A stretch of 64,000 nt of DNA from Psychrobacter cibarius (GTDB lineage Bacteria; Pseudomonadota; Gammaproteobacteria; Pseudomonadales; Moraxellaceae): positions 248,001 to 312,000 of the forward strand of contig NZ_JABASQ010000002.1 in assembly GCF_016107535.1 (NCBI RefSeq), written 5' to 3'. Below, one piece after another: positions 35,081 through 43,989 of the stretch; within the stretch, counting starts at the first letter, position 1, and the number at the start of each line of letters is the position of its first letter. A program made the position numbers and the translations under genes. Under the pieces are notes generated by a model that did not search any database, was not told the DNA's origin, and saw only the letters and a list, made by a program, of their open reading frames with translations.

Positions 35081-37919
35081 AGTGGCGCACCTCACCATCA
35101 CCGCTGACGTTAGTCACGCAGCGTGCGCATAATTCTGGATGTGCACTATCGGTACCGATATCATCACGGATATGCCAGCAGCGTACGCACTTGGTGCCAG
35201 CTGCGGCGCTCACATTGACCACTAAGTCTACTGATTCATCCGTGCTGGCGTCAGTTTGCTCATCTGTGCTTGTTTTATCGGCAGGAGCGTCGCTCATAGG
35301 TTTCAAAGTTGCGCTACTAGTGATTAGTACAAAGCGCAGTTCTTCACCCAGCTTGGCCAAGCTTTCATGCATTGCCCCGTCAGCATACAGATTGACATCG
35401 GCAGACAAGTTAGCGTTGATGATTTTTTCACCACGTGCGGTCTCGATATGTTTATTGACCATATCCTTTGCCAGCATGATACGTTGCCAGTCATCGTTGC
35501 TGATCGCGCTTAGCTCAAATTCTGGAAATTTATACCATTCTTCAGTAAACACATAACTGTCAGCGCCATGCAATACTTCCCACGCTTCTTGTGCGGTGAA
35601 TGACAAAATCGGCGTAATCCAGCGAATGAGTGCCTGAACGATATGGTAAATCGCCGTTTGCGCAGAGCGACGCGGCTGTCCATCAGTCTGAGTCGTATAC
35701 TGACGATCTTTGATAATATCTAAATAGAAGCTACCCAAGTCTTGCGAACAGAACGCAGTAATATGCTGGGTGACTTGGTGAAAATCCATTGCATCATAAG
35801 CACTGATGATTTGTGCTTGCACGGTTTGCGCGCGCTCAATGATGAATTTATCAAGGCTGACCAGCTCATTGATATCGACGCTGTTGGTCGCAGGATCAAA
35901 GTCATCGGTATTGGCAAGTAAGAAACGCAGGGTGTTACGAATACGGCGATACATATCGATCGCACCTTTAAAGACCGTTTTGCCCGCGCTCATCTCATAA
36001 CGATAGTCGCTTGAGGCAATCCACAAACGCAGCATGTCCGCACCTGTTTTATTGATCTCTTCCTGCGGCGTGATGATATTGCCAAGTGACTTACTCATCT
36101 TGCGACCGTTTTCATCAACCACAAAACCATGCGTCAGTACTTGCTTAAATGGTGGGCGACCGTACATGGCTTCTGAGGTCAATAATGAAGTCTGGAACCA
36201 ACCGCGATGTTGGTCAGAGCCTTCCAAGTAGATATCTGCTGGGTTGGTCAATTCATCGCGTTGTTCAAGTACGGCAAAATGCGTCGTGCCAGAGTCAAAC
36301 CAAACGTCTAAGGTGTCGGTTGCTTTGTCATAGTCCGCGGCTTCCGCCCCTAAGAAATCTTCACAGCTGGCATCAAACCAAGCTTCCACACCGCCCGCAT
36401 CGATTTTTTGTGCAGCGACTTCCATCAGCTCAAGCGTGTTTGGATGCAGCTCGCCTGTTTCTTTATGGGTAAAGAAAGTAATCGGCACGCCCCATGTACG
36501 CTGACGTGAGATACACCAGTCTGGGCGACCCGTCATCATGGCTTCAATACGGTTTTGTCCCCATGCTGGTGTCCAGCTTACTGCTGGAATATCAGCAAGG
36601 GCACGCTCACGCAGACCTTTGGTTTCCATATTAATAAACCACTGCGGCGTTGCGCGGAAAATAATCGGCGACTTATGACGCCAGCAATGTGGATAGCTAT
36701 GCTCAATCTTGGTATGACTGATTAGATGTCCATTGTCGTGCAGTGCGGCGATGATTTTTGGATTGGCCTTATAAATGTGCTCGCCCGCAAATACCGCTGC
36801 GCTGTCTAGGTAGACGCCCGTACCACTGACTGGGTTTTCAACGGGTAAGTTATATTTAAGACCGACGATATAATCGTCAAGACCGTGACCGGGTGCTGTA
36901 TGGACGAGGCCAGTACCACTATCTGTGGTTACGTGATCGCCTAGGATTAATGGCACTTGACGGTCTTCAATTAGTGGATGCTGAGCACGCAAGCCTTCAA
37001 GCTCGCGCCCTGATACAGTTGCTAGCACGCCTTGATTGCTAAGTTTGAGTTCAGTTAATGCCGTTTCAACAAGGTCAGTCGCTAATAGGAAGTTACCTTT
37101 TTCAGTCGCAACTACGCTATAGTCATGCTCAGGATGTACGGCGATGGCTTGGTTAGCAGGTAAAGTCCAAGGGGTCGTCGTCCAAATAACAGCGGCGATG
37201 TTGCCCGCTATTTCAGCCAATGGGGCAACCTTATCGGTGTCCAAAACATCGAAGCTCACATAGATAGCGTCTGAGACTTTGTCTTGGTATTCAACTTCGG
37301 CTTCAGCCAGCGCAGAACTACAGTCCAAGCACCAGTTGACTGGCTTCATACCGCGAGTCACATGACCATTGTCATAAATTTTGGCCAGTGCGCGCACGAT
37401 GTTGGCTTCTTGATGGAAGTTCATCGTTAGATAGGGATTGTCCCAATCGCCAAATACGCCTAGACGTTTAAAGTCTGCCTTTTGCAATTCAATCTGGGTA
37501 CTCGCATACTCGCGGCACAGGCCACGGAATTCGGTAGCAGAGACTTTTTGACCAACCTTGCCGACTTTGGCTTCGACCTTTTGCTCGATAGGCAGACCAT
37601 GACAGTCCCAACCAGGGACATAAGGCGCATCAAAGCCTGATAGCGTTTTTGACTTGACGATAATGTCTTTTAGTACTTTATTAACCGCGTGACCCAAGTG
37701 AATCTGACCGTTGGCGTAGGGAGGGCCATCGTGCAAAATATATTTGGTCGCGCCAGCACGAGCCTGACGAATTTTGCCATACACGTCATCCGCTTCCCAA
37801 GCCGCCAGCCAATCAGGCTCGCGCTTGGCAAGGTTGGCACGCATTGCAAAGGGCGTATCGGCAAGGTTTAGCGTGTCTTTATAATCCTGGCTTGGCGTAT
37901 CAGTACTTTTATCAGTCAT
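35073..37919 (-). CDS. ileS: Isoleucyl-tRNA synthetase
   Basis: Class Ia synthetase charging tRNA-Ile, 948 residues. The HIGH motif is in [13 protein letters not shown] (about residue 68) and KMSKSLGN is the KMSKS loop (about 620). The editing CP1 domain has [17 protein letters not shown] and [16 protein letters not shown]. The C-terminal zinc finger has four Cys (CVRCWHI ... CARC, about 906-935). The C-terminal region 870-905 (an Asp/Thr/Ser-rich insert, [20 protein letters not shown]) is a low-complexity loop before the finger. Complete gene with lspA overlapping its end. No ribF lies upstream; the preceding region is 425 bases without genes. Confidence 0.97.
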   Translation of the reverse strand: MTDKSTDTPSQDYKDTLNLADTPFAMRANLAKREPDWLAAWEADDVYGKIRQARAGATKYILHDGPPYANGQIHLGHAVNKVLKDIIVKSKTLSGFDAPYVPGWDCHGLPIEQKVEAKVGKVGQKVSATEFRGLCREYASTQIELQKADFKRLGVFGDWDNPYLTMNFHQEANIVRALAKIYDNGHVTRGMKPVNWCLDCSSALAEAEVEYQDKVSDAIYVSFDVLDTDKVAPLAEIAGNIAAVIWTTTPWTLPANQAIAVHPEHDYSVVATEKGNFLLATDLVETALTELKLSNQGVLATVSGRELEGLRAQHPLIEDRQVPLILGDHVTTDSGTGLVHTAPGHGLDDYIVGLKYNLPVENPVSGTGVYLDSAAVFAGEHIYKANPKIIAALHDNGHLISHTKIEHSYPHCWRHKSPIIFRATPQWFINMETKGLRERALADIPAVSWTPAWGQNRIEAMMTGRPDWCISRQRTWGVPITFFTHKETGELHPNTLELMEVAAQKIDAGGVEAWFDASCEDFLGAEAADYDKATDTLDVWFDSGTTHFAVLEQRDELTNPADIYLEGSDQHRGWFQTSLLTSEAMYGRPPFKQVLTHGFVVDENGRKMSKSLGNIITPQEEINKTGADMLRLWIASSDYRYEMSAGKTVFKGAIDMYRRIRNTLRFLLANTDDFDPATNSVDINELVSLDKFIIERAQTVQAQIISAYDAMDFHQVTQHITAFCSQDLGSFYLDIIKDRQYTTQTDGQPRRSAQTAIYHIVQALIRWITPILSFTAQEAWEVLHGADSYVFTEEWYKFPEFELSAISNDDWQRIMLAKDMVNKHIETARGEKIINANLSADVNLYADGAMHESLAKLGEELRFVLITSSATLKPMSDAPADKTSTDEQTDASTDESVDLVVNVSAAAGTKCVRCWHIRDDIGTDSAHPELCARCVTNVSGDGEVRHYA

Positions 37920-38344
37920 AGAAGGTGTCTTTTTAGAAGATGGATTAAAAATCGATGTAAAGTCAGATGTGACATTTAGGGTAATGCTTAGCTGGCTGCT
38001 TAACCGTTGATGATCGCTTTCTCGCTTATAATATATCGCTGTGCATCAACGTCATAAATATGCTCACGTCAATAATAAATGCTATCGAGACGAATGCAAC
38101 ATAAAATATGCTTATGGATAATAAAATACCGTGATAGCAATAAACTAAAAAGAGGCAATGAGATTGGCAGCTATTATATGACAAAAAGGCTAGGGTAAAA
38201 AGAGCTGGTCAGTATTGTCCTTATTTTAGCTAAAACCAATCATTTATATGAGTGATGAATCACCTATTGAATCATACGGATGGCAAGCGCCATTGTCTAC
38301 CGACTGGAGTCTAAATAATTGGACTCTAAGCAGCAGGCTAAGCG
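37920..38344. other. Intergenic region upstream of ileS
   Basis: 425 bases between ileS and the ScsD-like gene, both minus strand. Contains the ileS promoter and the 3' end of the ScsD-like transcript. AGACACC-type sequence ahead of ATG 37919 gives a weak ribosome-binding site. No terminator hairpin with T tract, RNA gene or listed repeat was recognised. Confidence 0.4.
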
Positions 38345-38932
38345 TTAAAAAACTGATGATAACCATAAGCGCAATTTCAGCGACCATAAGGGTTGAATGC
38401 CCGTCAAACCTTGAGTCATCTCGCCATTCTTTAAGATGACATACGAAGGCGTCACTTGTCCTTGCCAATCAGCGAAGATGCTGCCTTCTTGATCATTTAT
38501 CGTCGTAAAGCGATAGGTGTTTTCATTAAGGTAGCGGTGCAGCTCTTGGTCAGTGCCTGATTTAATGGCAATCGTAACGACTGGATAATCATTTGCGGCG
38601 GCAAGTTTGTCTATCGTCGGCGAGGTGATACTACAAATGGGACACCACGTGCCCCAAAAATACACCAGCGTTGGTTGTTCATTGCTCAGCGCCGCTAAGT
38701 CAACGACTTGCCCTTGATAATCGGTCAGTTGCAATTGCGGGTTGGCTGGCATGATAGGCTGTCGCCACCAATTAACAGCGGTATAAATGACAGCAAATAC
38801 CAAGCCATATATGAGTAGGTTTTTAGCGATAGACAACCCCTTTTGCTTGGGTGTTTTCTTTGGCTTTTTAATAGATTTTTCAGTATCAGTATCAGTATCA
38901 GTATCAGTATCAGTATCAGTATCAGTCGTCAT
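38345..38932 (-). CDS. Membrane-anchored thioredoxin-like protein, ScsD/TlpA-type
   Basis: 195 residues. The N-terminal cytoplasmic tail is MTTDTDTD..., about seven Thr-Asp repeats coded by a hexanucleotide microsatellite, then a basic stretch (KSIKKPKKTPKQKG). One TM helix (about 33-54, NLLIYGLVFAVIYTAVNWW) places the thioredoxin fold in the periplasm. The redox motif is WCPIC in VYFWGTWCPICSITSP (about residue 97). GTDQELHRYLNENTYRFTTIND and the cis-Pro in VTPSYVI complete the fold. Length and layout match ScsD (copper-sensitivity suppressor) proteins; ScsB/ScsC partners are not in the window. Likely thiol-disulfide exchange. Confidence 0.85.
   Translation of the reverse strand: MTTDTDTDTDTDTDTDTEKSIKKPKKTPKQKGLSIAKNLLIYGLVFAVIYTAVNWWRQPIMPANPQLQLTDYQGQVVDLAALSNEQPTLVYFWGTWCPICSITSPTIDKLAAANDYPVVTIAIKSGTDQELHRYLNENTYRFTTINDQEGSIFADWQGQVTPSYVILKNGEMTQGLTGIQPLWSLKLRLWLSSVF
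38881..38926. repeat. Hexanucleotide tandem repeat inside the ScsD-like gene
   Basis: About 7.7 copies of CAGTAT (38881-38926). On the coding strand it reads as alternating Thr-Asp codons. Six-base slippage keeps the frame, so copy number would vary the tail length only. Confidence 0.95.
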
Positions 38933-39077
38933 AATGGCTGCTTTTTTGCTATAGGTATTGTATAAATGGCTTTAATAAGTGGTTGTTGATAGATAAAAAT
39001 AAACGGCTGAAATGTCAGCCGTATTACTCATAAATTTTATTAAACCGTGTTCAGTGTTGGTATTTTAAAGTGACTGA

Positions 39078-40715
39078 TTAAGGTTTTTGCGCACGGTTTT
39101 GTAATGGGTCACCGAGCAGGACACTACCAGAGTTTTCAAGGCGCTCATCATCGCTTAGCTTACTGGCTGATACTTTAGATTTTCTCTTCCATTTCAAACT
39201 ATACAAGTCATCACGGCGATCAAGCAGATTATGTACCGAGCCTTCGTTACGGACATGAATAAGCTTGTCTAAGTTCACATCTGAAAAGAATACCATCTCA
39301 GTGTTGGCGGTGGTTTCTGCCATAATCGCATCATGCGGGAAAGCAAAATCTGATGGCGAGAAGATAGAGGACTGCGCATATTGAATATCGAGACTTTCAA
39401 CCTGTGGTAAGTTACCAACCGAACCACAAATCATCACATAACATTCGTTTTCAATCGCACGTGCTTGGGCGCAGTGGCGCACGCGTAGATAGCCGTTTTG
39501 CGTGTCTGTCCAAAATGGCACGAACAAGATGTCCATGTCATCAAGTGCCATGAGGCGGGCAAGCTCAGGGAATTCAACGTCATAACAGACCAAAATACCA
39601 ATACGACCGGCATCGGTATCAAACACCTTAACCTCGTCACCGCCTTCGATGACCCAAGCGCTACGCTCATGCGGGGTAATATGGATTTTGCGCTGCTCTT
39701 CGACCGTACCATCGCGGCGGCACAAGTAACTGACATTATATAACGTATCGTCCTCGTCCAAGTACGGCATAGAGCCTGTAATGACGTTGACGTTGTAGCT
39801 GACCGCTAAATGCGATATCTCATTTTTAAACCATTCGGTATAACCGGCTAAAAATCGAATAGCGACGTTTTGATCCGTCGATTCACACAGACCCATCAAA
39901 GGTGCGTTAAAGAACTCTGGTAAACAAGCAAAGTCAGAATTGTAATCAGCCATAATATCGACAAAGAACTCGACTTGCTGCAGCAGCTCTTCAGGTGACT
40001 CGACTTCACGCATTTGCCATTGGATACCACCAATACGCACCTCAGACTTACGAGTGTTTGGCTTATAATCTTGCGGCTCATAATAAATATTTGCCCACTC
40101 AAGTAGAGTAGCAAAACCTTTAGATTGTTTATCGTCAGGCAAATAAGCCGTTAAGATACGCTTGACGATAAAGCCATTTGAGAGTTGGAAAGACAATGCA
40201 GAATCATGAATTTCACGAGCCGCGACGGCTTCAATATATTCGCCAGGTGTGAGATCTTGATGGTTATGATAGTTCGGGATACGACCACCAGCCAAAATAG
40301 CTCGGAAGTTTAACTGGCGACACAGCTCTTTACGGGCATCATACAATCGACGTCCTAGGCGATAACCACGGTATTCAGGGTCGATCAGCGCATCTAAACC
40401 GTAAATGGCATCGCCTTCAGGGTTGTCTCTGATAATCTCTTTATGACCAATCAAGTCGTCGTAGGTGTGCGGGTTAGAAAACGTGGCATAATCAACACGC
40501 ATAGATAACACGATGCCAATCAATTGATCATGATCAAATAAAGCGATCTGACCTTCAGGGAAGGCATCGATTAAGGTATTAATAGTGTTCTTTGACCATG
40601 CACCGCCCAAGTTGACATAGACACGATCCATTAATGCTTTTAATTGTGGATAGTCTTTTTTCTTGATTTCAGCGATGGTTAGATGAAAGTCGTCTAGTTT
40701 TTCTATTTTGCTCAT
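39078..40715 (-). CDS. Fusion of GNAT acetyltransferase and carbon-nitrogen hydrolase
   Basis: 545 residues from ATG 40715, chosen because AGGAAC lies 6-8 bases upstream; the open frame extends 36 residues further without signals. The N-terminal half (about 1-205) is a GNAT domain with LIDPEYRGYRLGRRLYDARKELCRQ as the acetyl-CoA loop. The C-terminal half (about 225-520) is a nitrilase-type domain. Its Glu-Lys-Cys triad is seen in ACLPEFFN, EQRKIHITPHE and GILVCYDVEFPELARL. Proteins with both domains are found across bacteria, but their substrates are not established. The gene stands alone; the combination suggests an amide or acyl-transfer pathway. Confidence 0.9.
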   Translation of the reverse strand: MSKIEKLDDFHLTIAEIKKKDYPQLKALMDRVYVNLGGAWSKNTINTLIDAFPEGQIALFDHDQLIGIVLSMRVDYATFSNPHTYDDLIGHKEIIRDNPEGDAIYGLDALIDPEYRGYRLGRRLYDARKELCRQLNFRAILAGGRIPNYHNHQDLTPGEYIEAVAAREIHDSALSFQLSNGFIVKRILTAYLPDDKQSKGFATLLEWANIYYEPQDYKPNTRKSEVRIGGIQWQMREVESPEELLQQVEFFVDIMADYNSDFACLPEFFNAPLMGLCESTDQNVAIRFLAGYTEWFKNEISHLAVSYNVNVITGSMPYLDEDDTLYNVSYLCRRDGTVEEQRKIHITPHERSAWVIEGGDEVKVFDTDAGRIGILVCYDVEFPELARLMALDDMDILFVPFWTDTQNGYLRVRHCAQARAIENECYVMICGSVGNLPQVESLDIQYAQSSIFSPSDFAFPHDAIMAETTANTEMVFFSDVNLDKLIHVRNEGSVHNLLDRRDDLYSLKWKRKSKVSASKLSDDERLENSGSVLLGDPLQNRAQKP

Positions 40716-41338
40716 AATGTTCCTGTTTTGGATCTTTATTAATTTTAGTGATATCAAATAGCATGCGTTGCCACAATTCGGTTGGCAATTTTTTGTGTAA
40801 AAAAAGTGATAAAAATATTCCAATCATAAAATATTATCGTTACAATCAATTATCACTGTATTTACAATAAGTTATGAAAATGATTTATCTTATGAATTCT
40901 GTCAGATTTGGCGTTACTGACCGTGTTTTTTGAACCTCATATCATTTTAAAGTAGCTATAAATTTAAATTAAAGTGACTATAAGTTGAAGTAACTATAAA
41001 TTGAAGTGACTATAAAATTTTTCATAATGTTCACAAACAGTCGTTGGGGTTAAGACAAGCCAAGTGTTTGGTACAGATTCTAACCTGAGGATGTCAGTAC
41101 AGATATTTTGTTAGCTTAACATTATTTTTAAATAGCATATCTTAGAATGCTTAATTTTGATCTATTTGGTTTTGGTCTATTTGTTTTGCTGGTTATCATA
41201 ACAAGCTACTCAAGTAATGACAGTTTAACGTGGTAACTATTTGCTACGTTTTTGTGAGTCGCTGTCTTTTTTCATTGGGGCGTCGTTGTGTTTGTTTTGT
41301 TTAGCCGTATTTAATCGGTTTTTTAGGATTTTTTTATT
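40716..41338. other. Divergent intergenic region, GNAT-nitrilase gene / BLUF gene
   Basis: 623 bases. Its notable content is a four-copy 16 bp repeat at 40950-41019. The stretch from about 41100 to 41330 is T-rich on the plus strand (TTTTGTT, TTTTTAGG) and contains the BLUF promoter. No RNA gene was recognised. Confidence 0.5.
40950..41019. repeat. 16 bp direct-repeat cluster upstream of the BLUF gene
   Basis: Units AAGTAGCTATAAATTT, then after six bases AAGTGACTATAAGTTG, AAGTAACTATAAATTG and AAGTGACTATAAAATT. The last three are in strict 16-base tandem. They lie 320-390 bases upstream of the BLUF start and 235 upstream of the divergent gene. Confidence 0.85.
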
Positions 41339-41968
41339 ATGCCCTCAAGTCACAACAATAGAGTCAGTAGCTGGGATGAGATAGAAGACTCAGCGCTGGT
41401 TCAATTGGTGTATGTTAGTAGTTTGACGCTTGTCTCACGTTTAAGCGCCTCTATATTTGATGAAGTAGAATGTCATGCGCGTAACTATAATCAACAGCAT
41501 GGCATTACAGGTACTCTATGTTATGGTAGTGGTCATTTTTTGCAATGCATCGAAGGTGAGAAAGCGCACGTATTTGCCTTAAAGCAACGCATATTTGCGG
41601 ATAAGCGCCATAAGAATACTGAAATATTGCTGTTACAGACGATAGAACATCGCCGTTTTGCGGATTGGCGTATGCGCTTATTATTTTTAGAGCGTTGGTT
41701 ATGGTCACCAGCGAGCAAAAAGCAAGCCGCACAGTTATCGCTATATTTGCCATTTGCGCCGCATAATTGGTCGCCTGATCGTACCGAGAATTTTTTACAA
41801 ATCATCAAAACCTTTGATACGCCGCCACATATTAAAGCGGCTGGTATTACCTATAATGCACTGGGCAACATGTTTCGTCATATCGCCGCCCCGCACCAAG
41901 CATTTTTAATCGTCCAAGGTGTTTTAAGTGTGTTATTAGTGGTAGCGCTAGTGTTGTTATTTTTATAA
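41339..41968 (+). CDS. BLUF-domain blue-light sensor with C-terminal membrane helix
   Basis: 209 residues. The BLUF domain (about 20-115) binds FAD and responds to blue light. The signal Tyr is in LVQLVYVSSLT (about residue 24), the Asn in ARNYNQQHGITGTLCY, and the Gln in GHFLQCIEGEK (about 65). All three residues of the photocycle network are present. After the BLUF core come linker helices and a C-terminal hydrophobic helix (FLIVQGVLSVLLVVALVLLFL, about 188-208) ending almost at the C-terminus. No GGDEF, EAL or DNA-binding domain is attached, so the output should be a partner protein. The tail helix would anchor it in the inner membrane with the sensor in the cytoplasm. Confidence 0.92.
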   Translation: MPSSHNNRVSSWDEIEDSALVQLVYVSSLTLVSRLSASIFDEVECHARNYNQQHGITGTLCYGSGHFLQCIEGEKAHVFALKQRIFADKRHKNTEILLLQTIEHRRFADWRMRLLFLERWLWSPASKKQAAQLSLYLPFAPHNWSPDRTENFLQIIKTFDTPPHIKAAGITYNALGNMFRHIAAPHQAFLIVQGVLSVLLVVALVLLFL

Positions 41969-41987
41969 ATAATCACTTTTATAAGAC

Positions 41988-42026
41988 AAAAAAAGACGCT
42001 AAACCATCACGTTTAGCGTCTTTTCC
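41988..42026. terminator. Bidirectional terminator, BLUF gene / D-2-hydroxyglutarate dehydrogenase gene
   Basis: AAAAAAAGACGCTAAAC, a six-base loop, GTTTAGCGTCTTTTCC. Perfect stem of 11 bp between convergent genes, with a T tract on both strands. Confidence 0.92.
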
Positions 42027-42065
42027 ATACTCGCTTATTTATTACTTTAATTATTAAATAAGCGC

Positions 42066-43514
42066 TTACATATCAAAAATCTTGCCACGGTTCATAATGT
42101 TATTTGGATCAAAGACTTTTTTTACCTCTCGTAAGTACTCAATCTCAGTCTCACTGCGGCTATATTGTAAATAAGGCTTTTTAGTCATACCGACGCCATG
42201 TTCAGCCGAAACCGAACCACCATACTTTTGCACGGTTTCAAACACGTGTTTGTTGACGATTTGACACTCTGCAAAGAAATCATCTTTACTCATGTTTTCA
42301 GGCTTTAAGATATTAAGATGCAAGTTGCCATCGCCAATATGACCGAACCAGCAAACCTCAAAGTCAGGGTAATTGCTGCTGACGATGTGATCAATCTCGG
42401 TGATAAACTCAGGGACATAGCTTATCAGTACGGATACATCGTTCTTATAAGGGGTAAATACTGAGATGGTCTCAGAAATGTATTCGCGCAATTTCCACAG
42501 CTCTTCAGCCTGTGCCAAGCTTTGGCTCATGACACCATCGACGACCCAACCTTGTTCCATACAATGCTCAAATATCGCCATGGCTTTATCCATGATCGGC
42601 TCGTACGGCGCTTCGAACTCTAATAGCGTATAGAACTTGGTGCGCGACTCAAATGGCTCTTGTACTTGACCGTGTGCCATCAATTTATCAATCGCCACAT
42701 CATCAAAGAACTCAAAAGCGGTCAAATCAATCTCTGCTTGAAAGGCTGATAGCACATTCATGACATCATTAAAGCTGTCCATACCAAGTACCATGACATT
42801 TAAGTCTTGCGGCTGACGCTCAAGCTTGATTTGCGCGTGGGTGACAAGCCCAAGTGTGCCTTCGCTACCGATAAATAATTGGCGCAAATCATAACCCGTG
42901 GCGTTCTTGACCATACCGCGATTGAGCTGCAAGATATCGCCTTTACCAGTGACCACTGTCAGCCCCATGATCCATTGACGAGTCATGCCGTAGCGTATGA
43001 CTTTGATGCCGCCTGCATTGGTGCCAATATTGCCACCGACTTGACTTGAGCCAGCTGAGGCAAAGTCGACAGGGTAGTAGAGGTCTTTCGATTCAGCGAA
43101 TTGCTGCAACTGCTGCGTGATGACGCCTGCTTCGACTTCAACTATTCGATCGGCCGGATAAAACTGTCCGATATGGTTCATCTTATCCATACTGACGACA
43201 ATCTCGCCATTGGCGGCGACAGCACCAGCAGATAGACCAGTACGACCGCCACTTGGCGTTAACACCACATTGTGCTCATTGGCAAGCAATACGATGGCTT
43301 GTACTTGCTCAGTAGTCTTCGGAAAGACGATGGCAGCAGCAGCAGGGGCAAAGTGCTTGGTCCAGTCCTTGCCCCAATACTCTAAGCTCTCAGGGTCGGT
43401 TTTGATTTGGCTGGCGTCAAACTGATGAACATCCATCAAAGTGCTCAAAATAGTTTGAACCGCAGCTGTATGGGTTGCAGAGGTGCTTTGGCTAGATAAA
43501 GAAGTCATGGTCAA
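42066..43514 (-). CDS. FAD-binding oxidoreductase, D-2-hydroxyglutarate/D-lactate dehydrogenase type
   Basis: 482 residues. The FAD PCMH domain (about 50-235) has VLTPSGGRTGLSAGAV and the signature GGNIGTNAGGIKVIRYGMTRQWIMGLTVV. The FAD-oxidase C-terminal half ends with WFGHIGDGNLHLNIL (His-containing catalytic region) and SAEHGVGMTKKPYL. These match GlcD/D2HGDH/D-LDH type 2 enzymes. Its divergent neighbour is serA with about 475 bases between. In Pseudomonas this pairing is known, where D2HGDH removes the D-2-hydroxyglutarate that SerA makes from 2-oxoglutarate and so drives serine synthesis. I therefore favour D-2-hydroxyglutarate as substrate; D-lactate is the alternative. Confidence 0.87.
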   Translation of the reverse strand: MTMTSLSSQSTSATHTAAVQTILSTLMDVHQFDASQIKTDPESLEYWGKDWTKHFAPAAAAIVFPKTTEQVQAIVLLANEHNVVLTPSGGRTGLSAGAVAANGEIVVSMDKMNHIGQFYPADRIVEVEAGVITQQLQQFAESKDLYYPVDFASAGSSQVGGNIGTNAGGIKVIRYGMTRQWIMGLTVVTGKGDILQLNRGMVKNATGYDLRQLFIGSEGTLGLVTHAQIKLERQPQDLNVMVLGMDSFNDVMNVLSAFQAEIDLTAFEFFDDVAIDKLMAHGQVQEPFESRTKFYTLLEFEAPYEPIMDKAMAIFEHCMEQGWVVDGVMSQSLAQAEELWKLREYISETISVFTPYKNDVSVLISYVPEFITEIDHIVSSNYPDFEVCWFGHIGDGNLHLNILKPENMSKDDFFAECQIVNKHVFETVQKYGGSVSAEHGVGMTKKPYLQYSRSETEIEYLREVKKVFDPNNIMNRGKIFDM

Positions 43515-43989
43515 ATCTCGGTATAAACGTAAGCGCTATGCCTAAAGGGGATTATTATATCGCTAAATGGATATAAACATAGCCACATAGGTATGTTTAT
43601 ATAGTACGTATTTATATGATTATAAGTGAGCCAGTAAAGCAATGATAGAAAGATGTCATGTTGCGTGCTTACATGGCGATAAATGGCAAAAAATAGTTTA
43701 ATAAACGTTGAACAGCGTGATTTACTATAGCATAAAAAGTTTTCAGGCTTGATAACCAATAATTCATCTAATCTGCTAACATCGCCGCCCAATTTTGTGT
43801 AAGATATCCAGACTGTTTTCGTTTCACCCACCCTATAGTTAAAGCATTGGTAAGTGGTTACGACGTTAACCTCATTTAATGTACTCAGTGTATGGTTTGC
43901 GCTTGGTTACTTTGTACCTACTTTAAACGGCTTCGACTACAGATTATCCCTCAGATAATTTTACAAGACAATTATAGGACAGTTCTCAT
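43515..43989. other. Divergent intergenic region, FAD oxidoreductase / serA
   Basis: 475 bases with both promoters. It contains repeat copy B at 43864-43943, ending 46 bases before the serA start, and TATATAG/TATATGATTATAAG stretches nearer the other gene. AGGACAG about 10 bases before ATG 43990 is the serA ribosome-binding site. Confidence 0.5.
43864..43943. repeat. Intergenic repeat family, copy B
   Basis: 80 bases aligning without gaps to copies at 27480 and 56376. Shared blocks are CGTTA(A/G)CCTC, GGTT(A/G)CTTTGTAC and TTTAAA with a CGACTA end. It ends 46 bases before serA, so it may carry or modify the serA promoter. Confidence 0.65.

Noticed and set aside
35191-36472. Several plus-strand frames opposite ileS
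   Set aside because: ileS is complete with all motifs. The opposite frames follow its codon pattern and have no homology signal.
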